5,067 nt of DNA, taken from the NCBI GenBank assembly GCA_002338615.1, contig DDIS01000063.1:1-5067 (forward strand), read 5' to 3'. The notes under the pieces are model-generated. The model was not told where the DNA came from, ran no database searches, and was given only the letters and a program-made list of their open reading frames with translations. A program made the translations under genes and the position numbers. This DNA is from Proteobacteria bacterium UBA1844 (GTDB lineage: Bacteria; Pseudomonadota; Gammaproteobacteria; Steroidobacterales; Woeseiaceae). Shown here in pieces: positions 1-5,067 of this stretch; the first letter of the stretch is position 1; the number at the start of each line of letters is the position of its first letter.

Positions 1-15
1 GCGCTGCGGTCTTGG

Positions 16-38
16 TCGCGGCAGGATGCCGCTCCTGC
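16..38 (-). repeat. REP element, copy 1 (variant GCAG head)
   Basis: Read on the minus strand, this unit has a four-base head, then GA, then a perfect hairpin GCGGCA-TCC-TGCCGC, ending in GA. The head is GCAG instead of the GTAG of the other two copies, so this copy has drifted by one base. The layout (tetranucleotide head, short palindrome, intergenic) is that of REP/SMAG sequences mobilised by RAYT transposases. No RAYT gene is in the window. Confidence 0.75.
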
Positions 39-56
39 GATGCGCTGCGGTCTTGA

Positions 57-79
57 TCGCGGCAGGATGCCGCTCCTAC
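57..79 (-). repeat. REP element, copy 2 (GTAG head)
   Basis: This is a minus-strand element with head GTAG (CTAC at 76-79 on the plus strand) and the same GCGGCA-TCC-TGCCGC stem-loop. The 25 bases 57-81 are the exact reverse complement of 102-126, so copies 2 and 3 form an inverted pair with their heads facing each other. Confidence 0.8.
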
Positions 80-103
80 GAGACCGGTCATCGGCACGGC
101 ATC

Positions 104-126
104 GTAGGAGCGGCATCCTGCCGCGA
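104..126 (+). repeat. REP element, copy 3 (GTAG head, inverted to copies 1 and 2)
   Basis: This plus-strand element has GTAG at 104-107, stem arms at 110-115 and 119-124, and loop TCC at 116-118. It ends nine bases beyond the stop codon of the YccA-like gene, which is transcribed towards it. It could therefore form a stable hairpin in the 3' end of that mRNA and slow exonucleases or shape termination. There is no T-run like that of a classical intrinsic terminator. The 24 bases between copies 2 and 3 include the palindrome GACCGGTC at 82-89. Confidence 0.8.
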
Positions 127-134
127 AATTTTGT

Positions 135-830
135 CTAATCGCGCGACATAAACAATCGCAGGATGTACCAGAACATCAGCGCAATCGACGCGAACAATGA
201 CATGGATGCGGCGACATAACGATCTTGCGGGAAGTGAAGCATGATGTTCGAGGTATCGTAAAGCACAGCGGCGCCTGCGAAACCGATCATGGCGACGGAA
301 AACCAGGTGCCAAGCGCAAAGCCGAACAGCACTGACGCGACAATTCCGCCAAGTGCGAGCAAGCCACCCCAGACAAGCAGGCCGCGTAAGAAGGAAAAGT
401 CCTTGCGCGTGATCATGGCGGTCGCAATCAACGCGACGCAGCCAATTATCGTAACGCCAATTGCACTGTCCAGTACGCCGTCAGCCCGTTGGTTGGCGAG
501 CAGAATGAGCGGCGAGAATATGATTGCCTGCGCAAATACCAGCAACGCGTAGCCGGCGTATTGGGCAGGTCTCGATTCGAGCTTGTGCGCGAGATGTGAT
601 GCGCCCCAGCTAATCAACATGAACCCGCCTAGTGTTATCAGCCAGCTTTGCAGTAGCACCGGTGCAATTCGTGCGGCAATGCCTGAAGTAATCAGGTACG
701 CCTCAACAGCAGCGAACGCGAGCAAGCCACCGGCGACGTGTGCATAGCACTTCCAGATGAACTCGGAACGATCCTCGAGCGAAGCCTCGGCAACCGGGGA
801 AACGTAGTTCAGATTTTCCTGCATGAGCAT
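135..830 (-). CDS. Bax inhibitor-1 / YccA-family integral membrane protein
   Basis: This 231-residue inner-membrane protein probably has seven helices, near residues 28-48, 58-77, 91-112, 121-140, 147-170, 174-191 and 206-228, after a polar N-terminal tail. The C-terminal half resembles E. coli YccA: TRKDFSFL (141-148), YDTSNIM (191-197), and an ending of -SRD. YccA is known as a substrate and modulator of the FtsH protease, and some BI-1 proteins conduct calcium; a role in membrane-protein quality control is inferred here only from the family. Asp192 is the conserved helix-6 acid. The second aspartate seen in BsYetJ-type members appears to be Ser, as in YccA. The length is near the family norm (E. 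coli YccA has 219 residues). An AAGGA lies four bases before the ATG at 830 and ten before an in-frame ATG at 824 (MQEN...), so the start could be either. The gene is divergent from the permease. Confidence 0.9.
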   Translation of the reverse strand: MLMQENLNYVSPVAEASLEDRSEFIWKCYAHVAGGLLAFAAVEAYLITSGIAARIAPVLLQSWLITLGGFMLISWGASHLAHKLESRPAQYAGYALLVFAQAIIFSPLILLANQRADGVLDSAIGVTIIGCVALIATAMITRKDFSFLRGLLVWGGLLALGGIVASVLFGFALGTWFSVAMIGFAGAAVLYDTSNIMLHFPQDRYVAASMSLFASIALMFWYILRLFMSRD

Positions 831-833
831 TTA

Positions 834-839
834 GTCCTT
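834..839 (-). promoter_or_regulatory. Ribosome binding site of the YccA-like gene
   Basis: The minus strand reads CAAGGACTAA directly before ATG at 830, and the next ATG is at 824. The AAGGA core is four bases from the first ATG (rather short) and ten from the second (rather long). The sequence alone does not decide the start, and the protein is 231 or 229 residues accordingly. Confidence 0.55.
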
Positions 840-858
840 GGTTTGACTGAGTTGGTTC

Positions 859-887
859 ATTTTAGCACTGAAGGCGTCATTTCACGA
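859..887 (-). promoter_or_regulatory. Candidate extended -10 promoter for the YccA-like gene
   Basis: On the minus strand, TGCTAAAAT (859-867) matches an extended -10 element: TG, one base, then TAAAAT with five of six consensus bases. A weak -35 (TCGTGA, three of six) lies at 882-887 with a 17-base spacer. Transcription would begin near 852 and leave a leader of about 22 bases carrying the AAGGA. No equally good promoter is visible for the divergent permease in this 114-bp gap. Confidence 0.35.
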
Positions 888-944
888 TCAAGTTTCGCTT
901 GCCGGGGGCGGTAATACTGTTGTCCCAACCGGCAGCAACGCATA

Positions 945-2312
945 ATGGCGCCTACCACATGTGACGGATGTGTGACTACAATTCCTGAAATCAAGGTCCA
1001 TGGCAGCTACAGGCGCAGCACGGTAACGGCTGTCGTCATTGCCAATATGATCGGTACTGGGGTATTTACCAGTCTCGGGTTCCAGTTGCTGGAGATTCGC
1101 TCGCCGGTTGTCATTCTCGCGCTGTGGCTGCTGGGCGGTGTGATCGCCCTGTGCGGGGCCATGACCTACGCGGAACTCGGCGCTGCCTTGCCACGCTCTG
1201 GCGGGGAGTACAACTTTCTGTCGGCTATCTACCACCCGGTGGCGGGTTTTGTGTCCGGTTGGGTATCAGCGACGATCGGTTTTGCGGCGCCCGTTGCGCT
1301 CGCGGCGATGACGTTTTCCGCCTATGCCACGTCGAGCTACGGCGCGGGCGGCAATAGCTGGCTCAACAAGGGCCTCGCCGTTGCGCTGGTTGCACTCCTG
1401 AGTGCCGTGCATTCGATCAGCCGCCGCCAAAGCGGGGGCTTGCAAGCGACGTTTACACTGCTGAAAGTCGCAGTGATCGTGTGCTTTTGCGGTGCTGCTT
1501 TGTTGCTCGCAGACCCACAGCAGGACTTGCGGTTGCTGCCCGAAAACAGTGACCTCGGTTTGCTTGCAAGTGGTGCATTTGCCGTGTCGCTGATCTACGT
1601 GAGCTATGCGTACTCGGGCTGGAACGCGGCCACTTACCTGAGTAGCGAACTCGAGAATCCGCAGCGGGATTTACCGCGCATATTGTTTACTGGAACTGCG
1701 GTTGTCACGTGCCTTTACGTGGCGTTGAACTTTGTCTTCCTCAAAGTCGCGCCAATGAATGCGCTCGAGGGCCAGGTCGAAGTCGGTTACATCGCTGCCC
1801 ATGCGGCATTTGGGCCTGCCGGCGGACGATTCACCGGCTTGGCGCTGGCGTTGCTATTGGTGTCGACCGTCAGTGCGATGACACTCGCGGGCCCCCGTGT
1901 ACTGCAGGTTATTGGCGAAGACTTTGCGCTACTCAAGTTGCTCGCTCGTACCAATGCGGATGATTTGCCGTATGTGGCAATCATCCTGCAATCGACCCTG
2001 GCGGTCGCTTTTATTCTGACGTCGAGTTTCGAGTCGATTCTCGTGTTCGCAGGATTCACACTGGCATTGAACAGCTTCGTCACGGTGCTCGGCGTGTTCG
2101 TGCTGCGCTTTCGTCAGCCCGATCTTGCGCGACCGTATCGGACGTTTGGCTATCCGATTACGCCTCTGATCTTTTTGCTGGTGATGGGGTGGACACTGGC
2201 TTTCGTGCTTTTTTCCAAGCCTGTCGAAGCGTTGTTTGGTTTGTTGATTATCGCCAGCGGCGCGCTGTTTTACTGGCTGGCGACGCGCGCAGCGTCAACG
2301 ACGCCTGCCTAG
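945..2312 (+). CDS. APC-superfamily amino acid permease (LAT/CAT-like)
   Basis: This 455-residue inner-membrane transporter has about twelve predicted helices in a 24-residue-tail-first layout. Helix 1 carries IGTGVF (36-41), the unwound glycine motif that binds the substrate backbone in APC transporters. After helix 2 comes AELGAALPRSGGEY (76-89), the conserved cytoplasmic loop. Helix 6 and the following loop read AYSGWNAATYLSSELENPQR (222-241), close to the LAT/CAT pattern with its E-x-x-NPQR-x-LPR element. The segment around RQPDLARPYRTFGYP (390-404) is the usual loop before the last two helices. Amino acid uptake or exchange by secondary transport is the family role; the substrate cannot be read from sequence. 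An in-frame stop at 912-914 and no earlier start codon support ATG 945, though no clear Shine-Dalgarno precedes it and GTG 972 is an alternative. The N-terminus has a C-x-x-C pair (Cys6, Cys9) that would vanish with the later start. The gene ends 128 bases before the first nnrS ATG. Confidence 0.9.
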   Translation: MAPTTCDGCVTTIPEIKVHGSYRRSTVTAVVIANMIGTGVFTSLGFQLLEIRSPVVILALWLLGGVIALCGAMTYAELGAALPRSGGEYNFLSAIYHPVAGFVSGWVSATIGFAAPVALAAMTFSAYATSSYGAGGNSWLNKGLAVALVALLSAVHSISRRQSGGLQATFTLLKVAVIVCFCGAALLLADPQQDLRLLPENSDLGLLASGAFAVSLIYVSYAYSGWNAATYLSSELENPQRDLPRILFTGTAVVTCLYVALNFVFLKVAPMNALEGQVEVGYIAAHAAFGPAGGRFTGLALALLLVSTVSAMTLAGPRVLQVIGEDFALLKLLARTNADDLPYVAIILQSTLAVAFILTSSFESILVFAGFTLALNSFVTVLGVFVLRFRQPDLARPYRTFGYPITPLIFLLVMGWTLAFVLFSKPVEALFGLLIIASGALFYWLATRAASTTPA

Positions 2313-2369
2313 CCCTGATTCGGGATCAGTGGCGGCGACGGATGGGGGCAGGTCCATACTTTCGCCGGG

Positions 2370-2400
2370 TAGAACTTTCAGGTAAAACCTGTAATATAAA
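2370..2400 (+). promoter_or_regulatory. Candidate sigma-70-type promoter of nnrS
   Basis: Two overlapping -10 candidates lie in an AT-rich stretch that stands out from the GC-rich surroundings: TAATAT at 2392-2397 and TATAAA at 2395-2400 (five of six to TATAAT). The -35 is poor: TAGAAC at 2370-2375, three of six, with a 16- to 19-base spacer depending on the -10 chosen. A weak -35 is not unusual for a regulated promoter. The start of transcription would be near 2405, with a leader of roughly 40 bases to the preferred start codon at 2449. Confidence 0.4.
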
Positions 2401-2408
2401 TACATGTT
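2386..2408 (+). promoter_or_regulatory. Putative NsrR-type operator upstream of nnrS
   Basis: This is a 23-bp imperfect dyad of 11-1-11 design centred on T2397. The left arm is AACCTGTAATA, and the right arm AAATACATGTT reads AACATGTATTT on the other strand. Against the known proteobacterial NsrR half-site AAGATGYATTT, the right arm matches 10 of 11 and the left arm 7 of 11. NsrR is a nitric-oxide-sensing Fe-S repressor, and nnrS is a recurrent NsrR-regulon member in comparative genomics. The site covers the candidate -10 hexamers, as expected for repression released by NO. An FNR-type TTGAT-N4-ATCAA site was looked for in the gap and not seen. The nsrR gene itself is not in the window. Confidence 0.6.
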
Positions 2409-2434
2409 TGGAGGCACGCGGCTTCGCAAAATTT

Positions 2435-2439
2435 AGGAA
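2435..2439 (+). promoter_or_regulatory. nnrS: Ribosome binding site that favours the nnrS start at 2449
   Basis: AGGAA at 2435-2439 touches the ATG at 2440 with no spacer, too close for initiation there. It is nine bases from the in-frame ATG at 2449. The second ATG is therefore the better start, giving a protein that begins MHTPAAGQ. Confidence 0.6.
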
Positions 2440-2448
2440 ATGATATTG

Positions 2449-3651
2449 ATGCATACACCGGCCGCTGGCCAGCCCGACGCGCCGCGTCGCCAGCTTGCAC
2501 TATTTGCCGTGGGATTACGTCCTTTCTACGCGCTGGCGGGCCTGTTCGCGTTTCTTGCGATACCGATATGGGTCGCCAATTATGTTGGATTGCTTCGGTT
2601 CGACGGCTACTTGATCAGCCTGTTCTGGCACCAGCACGAAATGATCTTCGGCTTCGCCGTTGCGGTGATCGCGGGATTCCTTTTGACGGCCGTGCGGAAC
2701 TGGACCGGTCGCGCGACGCCGACGGGTGGTGGCCTTGCCACGTTAGCCCTTGTCTGGCTTCTGGCCCGTATACTGGCTTTGACCGGGCCGGCCTGGCCTG
2801 CGGCCATCGTCGACCTGGCGTTCCTGCCACTTCTGGCCGTGACCATTGCGATTCCCATCTGGCGCAGCCAAAATCGCCGAAATATCAAGTTGCTGTTTGT
2901 TTTGGCGGCGCTCACCGTTGCCAACCTCGTTTTTCACCTCGCGTACAACGGTGTCTTGCCGATGCAACTGACGGCGACGTCGGTTAGCTCTGCGCTGGAC
3001 ATCATACTGATCCTGATCGCCATCATGGGTGGCCGGGTCATCCCCGCGTTTACAGCGAACGCCGTGCCTGCGGCCAGGCCGCGTCGCTTTCTCGCCCTCG
3101 AAGTCGTGGCCATTGGCTCGCTACTGCTGGTATTGGCAGCTGACGTCCTGGCACCTGCATACAGGCTGCCAGCGAGCGTTCTGGCCGCGCTCTATTTCGT
3201 CGCGGCGCTGGCGCACGCGACACGCCTGTGGCTGTGGGAGCCACAACTTACGATCAAGAATCCGCTACTGCTCATGCTACCCATGGCATACGCGTGGGTT
3301 CCCGTTACCTTGCTGCTGCGAGGACTTGTGCCGCTGGATCTGGCACCGTCCACGGCCGCGGCTCATGCGCTGACACTTGGCGCAATGACAAGCCTTATGC
3401 TCGCCATGATGATGCGCAGCGCGCTCGGACATACGGGCCGACCACTTGTGGCTGGAATACCGGAACTCCTGGCATTTTTCCTGATGCAAACGGCCGCGAT
3501 CGTGCGCGTTTTGGCAACTTTGATCAATTTGGAGCATTATCGCTTTTATATAATACTGTCCGCCCTGATCTGGACCCTGGCATTTGCCGGCTTTCTTTGG
3601 CGGTATGTCCCGATGCTGGTATATCCACGTATCGACGGCAAGCCAGGTTAA
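2449..3651 (+). CDS. nnrS: NnrS family protein, haem- and copper-containing nitric oxide stress membrane protein
   Basis: NnrS is an integral inner-membrane protein reported to contain haem and copper. It protects cells during nitrosative stress and is usually controlled by NO-sensing regulators such as NsrR or NnrR. From ATG 2449 it has 400 residues, against 403 from ATG 2440, the usual length of the family. It is predicted to span the membrane about twelve times. In numbering from 2449, the signatures are FWHQHEMIFGF near 59-69, AGFLLTAVRNWTG near 75-87 (the usual form, as I recall it, has Pro where Arg stands), His163 in HLAYN, GGRVIPAFTANA near 194-205, and HALTLGAMTSLMLAMMMRS near 306-324 followed by LGHTGRPL. 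The histidines in the first, third and last of these are the likely metal ligands. It follows a putative NsrR operator and precedes the cbb3-like subunit by 101 bases on the same strand, so the two may share NO-linked control. Confidence 0.93.
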   Translation: MHTPAAGQPDAPRRQLALFAVGLRPFYALAGLFAFLAIPIWVANYVGLLRFDGYLISLFWHQHEMIFGFAVAVIAGFLLTAVRNWTGRATPTGGGLATLALVWLLARILALTGPAWPAAIVDLAFLPLLAVTIAIPIWRSQNRRNIKLLFVLAALTVANLVFHLAYNGVLPMQLTATSVSSALDIILILIAIMGGRVIPAFTANAVPAARPRRFLALEVVAIGSLLLVLAADVLAPAYRLPASVLAALYFVAALAHATRLWLWEPQLTIKNPLLLMLPMAYAWVPVTLLLRGLVPLDLAPSTAAAHALTLGAMTSLMLAMMMRSALGHTGRPLVAGIPELLAFFLMQTAAIVRVLATLINLEHYRFYIILSALIWTLAFAGFLWRYVPMLVYPRIDGKPG

Positions 3652-3684
3652 TCAGTGTCGGCCAGGAAGAATAAAAAATATCGA

Positions 3685-3714
3685 GGCACGGGCGTGCTCT
3701 CCGATTCGTGCCCG
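3685..3714. other. GC-rich hairpin in the nnrS to ccoN-like gap
   Basis: Two mutually exclusive stems can be drawn in this 30-base stretch. In one, GGCACG at 3685-3690 pairs with CGTGCC at 3707-3712. In the other, CGGGCGTG at 3689-3696 pairs with CGTGCCCG at 3707-3714, including two G-T wobbles and a ten-base loop. On the plus strand no T-run follows, so it is not a classical terminator for nnrS. On the minus strand the hairpin is followed after four bases by TATTTTTTAT (complement of 3671-3680), the pattern of an intrinsic terminator against antisense transcription. Function is unknown. Confidence 0.35.
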
Positions 3715-3752
3715 AAAACCCGGTCGCTACACCTCTAATGAGAAAAGTCCGC

Positions 3753-5067
3753 ATGACTAAGCAAGCTCACTCATCTGCAGCGCAAACACTTCCACCCGGC
3801 CACGAGCCGGAAACAATCAACGTGATCTATGCCTACCTGGTCTGCGCCACTTTCTGGCTGCTGGTCGGCACTGTTTACGGATTGATCGCAGCCATGAAAT
3901 TGTATTGGCCGGATGCATGGGCTGCCGAGTATTTGTCGTTCGGGCGGATTCGCCCGATGCATACCAACACCCTGTTCTGGGGTTGGTCCTCGATGTTGCT
4001 GGTGGGCCTCGGTATGTTCGTGGTTTCGCGCACATCCCGGGTTCGATTGTGGAGCCCGCGGATAGCGTGGATCTCACTCGGACTATGGAATATCGCAGTT
4101 GCGGCGGGAATTATCACTCTGTCCATCGGCATCAACCGCGGTCCACAGGAGTATCGCGAGTGGGTCTGGCCGCTGGCTGTGTTATTTGGCAGTGGCGTCA
4201 TATTGAACGGCTACAATTTCTACCGCACGGTTGCGTCCAGGACCATGCGTGAAATCTACATTTCGAACTGGTTCATGCTTGGCGCCTTCAGCTGGCTGGC
4301 AATCCTGTACACGATTTCCTACTTGCCTTTCTACCAGGGTGGTTTGGGCAATATCGTCGTGCAGGGCTATTACATGCATAACGGTGTCGGAATGTGGTTT
4401 ACACCACTGGTCCTCGGCATCACCTATTACGCGTTGCCGCGTATGTTGGGCAAGCCCATTTATTCCTATGCGCTCGGTGTGCTGGGCTTTTGGACCAACA
4501 TGCTTTTCTACACGCTTATCGGCGCGCATCATTTTATCTTCAGCCCGGTGCCGTGGTGGCTGCAGACCACGGCGATCCTGTTCAGCGTCGGCATGATGGT
4601 GCCGGTTTGGTCCGGCACCGGTAACTTTTTTCTCACGGCGCGCGGCTCCTGGGACAAGGTACGTCGTAGCTACCCGTTGATCTTCCTGATGGTTGGAGCC
4701 TGGGGATATGCGCTGGTCTCAACACAGGGCACGATCGAGGCCTTCCGCACGGCCAACATTTACTGGCATTTCACGAATTTCACGGTGGGGCATTCGCACG
4801 TGTCGATGTACGGCTTCGTGGCATTTCTCGCCTGGGGTGCGCTATACGGTATTTTGCCGAGGATTACCGGTCACCGCGCAAGCGAGGTGGGTGTGATGAT
4901 TCATTTCTGGTTGTCCTTTGTAGGTGGCAGTATTTACGTCCTGTCGATTTCCGCGGCGGGCATTCTGCAGGGCATGTCGTGGGTTAACGGCGAGTCATTT
5001 ATTGCCTCGGTCGAAGCGGCGGCGCCGATGTGGTTATGGCGAACGGTCGGTGGCCTGCTGATGGCGG
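3753..5067 (+). CDS. ccoN: cbb3-type (C-family) haem-copper oxidase subunit I, CcoN-like, 3'-partial
   Basis: The frame is open from ATG 3753 to the window edge: 438 codons, lacking probably a few tens of residues of C-terminus. It is the catalytic membrane subunit that binds low-spin haem b and the haem b3-CuB centre. Visible ligands are His70 in RIRPMHT and His349 (haem b), His347 (haem b3) in GHSH, and His209 in YYMHNGVG with His259-His260 (CuB). Tyr253 has the spacing to His209 and His259 of the cross-linked helix-7 tyrosine of C-family oxygen reductases. QEYREW (132-137) keeps the two-glutamate calcium-site pattern. The segment PIYSYALGVLGFW (235-247) and GSWDKVR (298-304) also follow CcoN. 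Oddly, the conserved FEG glutamate of canonical CcoN appears as Gln325-Gly326. ATG 3753 is nine bases after GAGA; an in-frame ATG at 3738 has no ribosome site. Genes ccoO/ccoP would lie outside the window. An NO-reducing or NO-tolerant role is possible given nnrS upstream. Confidence 0.88.
   Translation, partial: MTKQAHSSAAQTLPPGHEPETINVIYAYLVCATFWLLVGTVYGLIAAMKLYWPDAWAAEYLSFGRIRPMHTNTLFWGWSSMLLVGLGMFVVSRTSRVRLWSPRIAWISLGLWNIAVAAGIITLSIGINRGPQEYREWVWPLAVLFGSGVILNGYNFYRTVASRTMREIYISNWFMLGAFSWLAILYTISYLPFYQGGLGNIVVQGYYMHNGVGMWFTPLVLGITYYALPRMLGKPIYSYALGVLGFWTNMLFYTLIGAHHFIFSPVPWWLQTTAILFSVGMMVPVWSGTGNFFLTARGSWDKVRRSYPLIFLMVGAWGYALVSTQGTIEAFRTANIYWHFTNFTVGHSHVSMYGFVAFLAWGALYGILPRITGHRASEVGVMIHFWLSFVGGSIYVLSISAAGILQGMSWVNGESFIASVEAAAPMWLWRTVGGLLMA

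Larger units (their letters stand above)
1..82. repeat. Two tandem 41-bp repeat units, each carrying a REP hairpin
   Basis: Positions 1-41 and 42-82 are two copies of a 41-bp unit that begins GCGCTGCGGTCTTG. They differ at only three positions (15/56, 37/78 and 41/82). Each unit contains one minus-strand REP element, at 16-38 and 57-79. The array may continue to the left of the window, since the first unit starts at the very first base. Confidence 0.85.

Noticed and set aside
1..126. CRISPR array
   Set aside because: There are only two direct copies of a hairpin-bearing unit, with no unique spacers of regular length, and one copy is inverted; this fits REP elements instead.
289..552. Open frame on the plus strand antisense to the YccA-like gene
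   Set aside because: It lies wholly inside a well-supported gene, has low-complexity Ser/Pro/Thr composition and no recognisable domain, so it is a shadow frame.
2315..2329. CTGAT-TCGGG-ATCAG inverted repeat just after the permease stop, as a terminator
   Set aside because: The stem is only five base pairs and has no following T-run; it could easily occur by chance.
2189..2443. Plus-strand frame bridging the permease end and the nnrS start
   Set aside because: Most of it is the permease read in another frame; it has no ribosome site or family features and runs across the putative operator.
3738..3752. ATG at 3738 as the start of the CcoN-like protein
   Set aside because: It is in frame but has no Shine-Dalgarno, whereas ATG 3753 has GAGA nine bases upstream. 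It remains a minor alternative adding five residues.
4182..4532. Minus-strand frame inside the oxidase gene
   Set aside because: It is antisense to catalytic motifs of the CcoN-like protein, with Arg/His-rich composition typical of a shadow frame in GC-rich DNA.
3753..5067. cNOR-type nitric oxide reductase NorB
   Set aside because: The sequence follows CcoN in the helix-7 tyrosine, the EYxE pair and the WDK loop. A NO-reducing function is not excluded, but a NorB identity is not supported.

Overview
The window is about 58% GC by eye and contains four membrane-protein genes, the last cut by the right edge. The REP-type repeats at the left edge have GTAG heads, like the SMAG/REP sequences of Stenotrophomonas and relatives. 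Together with the YccA-like protein, NnrS and a cbb3-type haem-copper oxidase subunit, they suggest a gammaproteobacterium, possibly of a Xanthomonadales-like lineage. That placement is an inference, not an identification. No rRNA, tRNA, CRISPR array, insertion sequence or phage gene is visible.

Layout: (i) 1-126, three REP units, two in direct tandem within a 41-bp repeat and a third inverted. (ii) 135-830 on the minus strand, a seven-helix Bax-inhibitor-1/YccA-family protein. The REP cluster begins nine bases past its stop codon. (iii) 831-944, a divergent intergenic region with a plausible extended -10 promoter for the YccA-like gene. (iv) 945-2312 on the plus strand, an APC-superfamily amino acid permease of the LAT/CAT-like type. 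(v) 2313-2448, a regulatory gap holding a 23-bp dyad at 2386-2408 that resembles the NsrR nitric-oxide-sensor operator, laid over a candidate -10 element. (vi) 2449-3651 on the plus strand, nnrS, a haem/copper membrane protein of nitric oxide stress. (vii) 3652-3752, a 101-bp gap with a GC-rich hairpin. (viii) 3753 to beyond 5067 on the plus strand, a cbb3-type (C-family) haem-copper oxidase subunit I, partial. No later stop occurs before the window edge.

The biological interest is in the right half. A putative NsrR operator stands in front of nnrS, and a CcoN-like catalytic subunit follows in the same orientation. This looks like a nitric-oxide-responsive respiratory or detoxification module. 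The oxidase subunit keeps all six expected haem and CuB histidines and the helix-7 tyrosine of C-family oxygen reductases. It appears to have glutamine where canonical CcoN has a conserved glutamate. Whether it reduces oxygen, nitric oxide or both cannot be settled from this sequence. The permease and the YccA-like gene look like ordinary chromosomal neighbours with no evident functional tie to the module.
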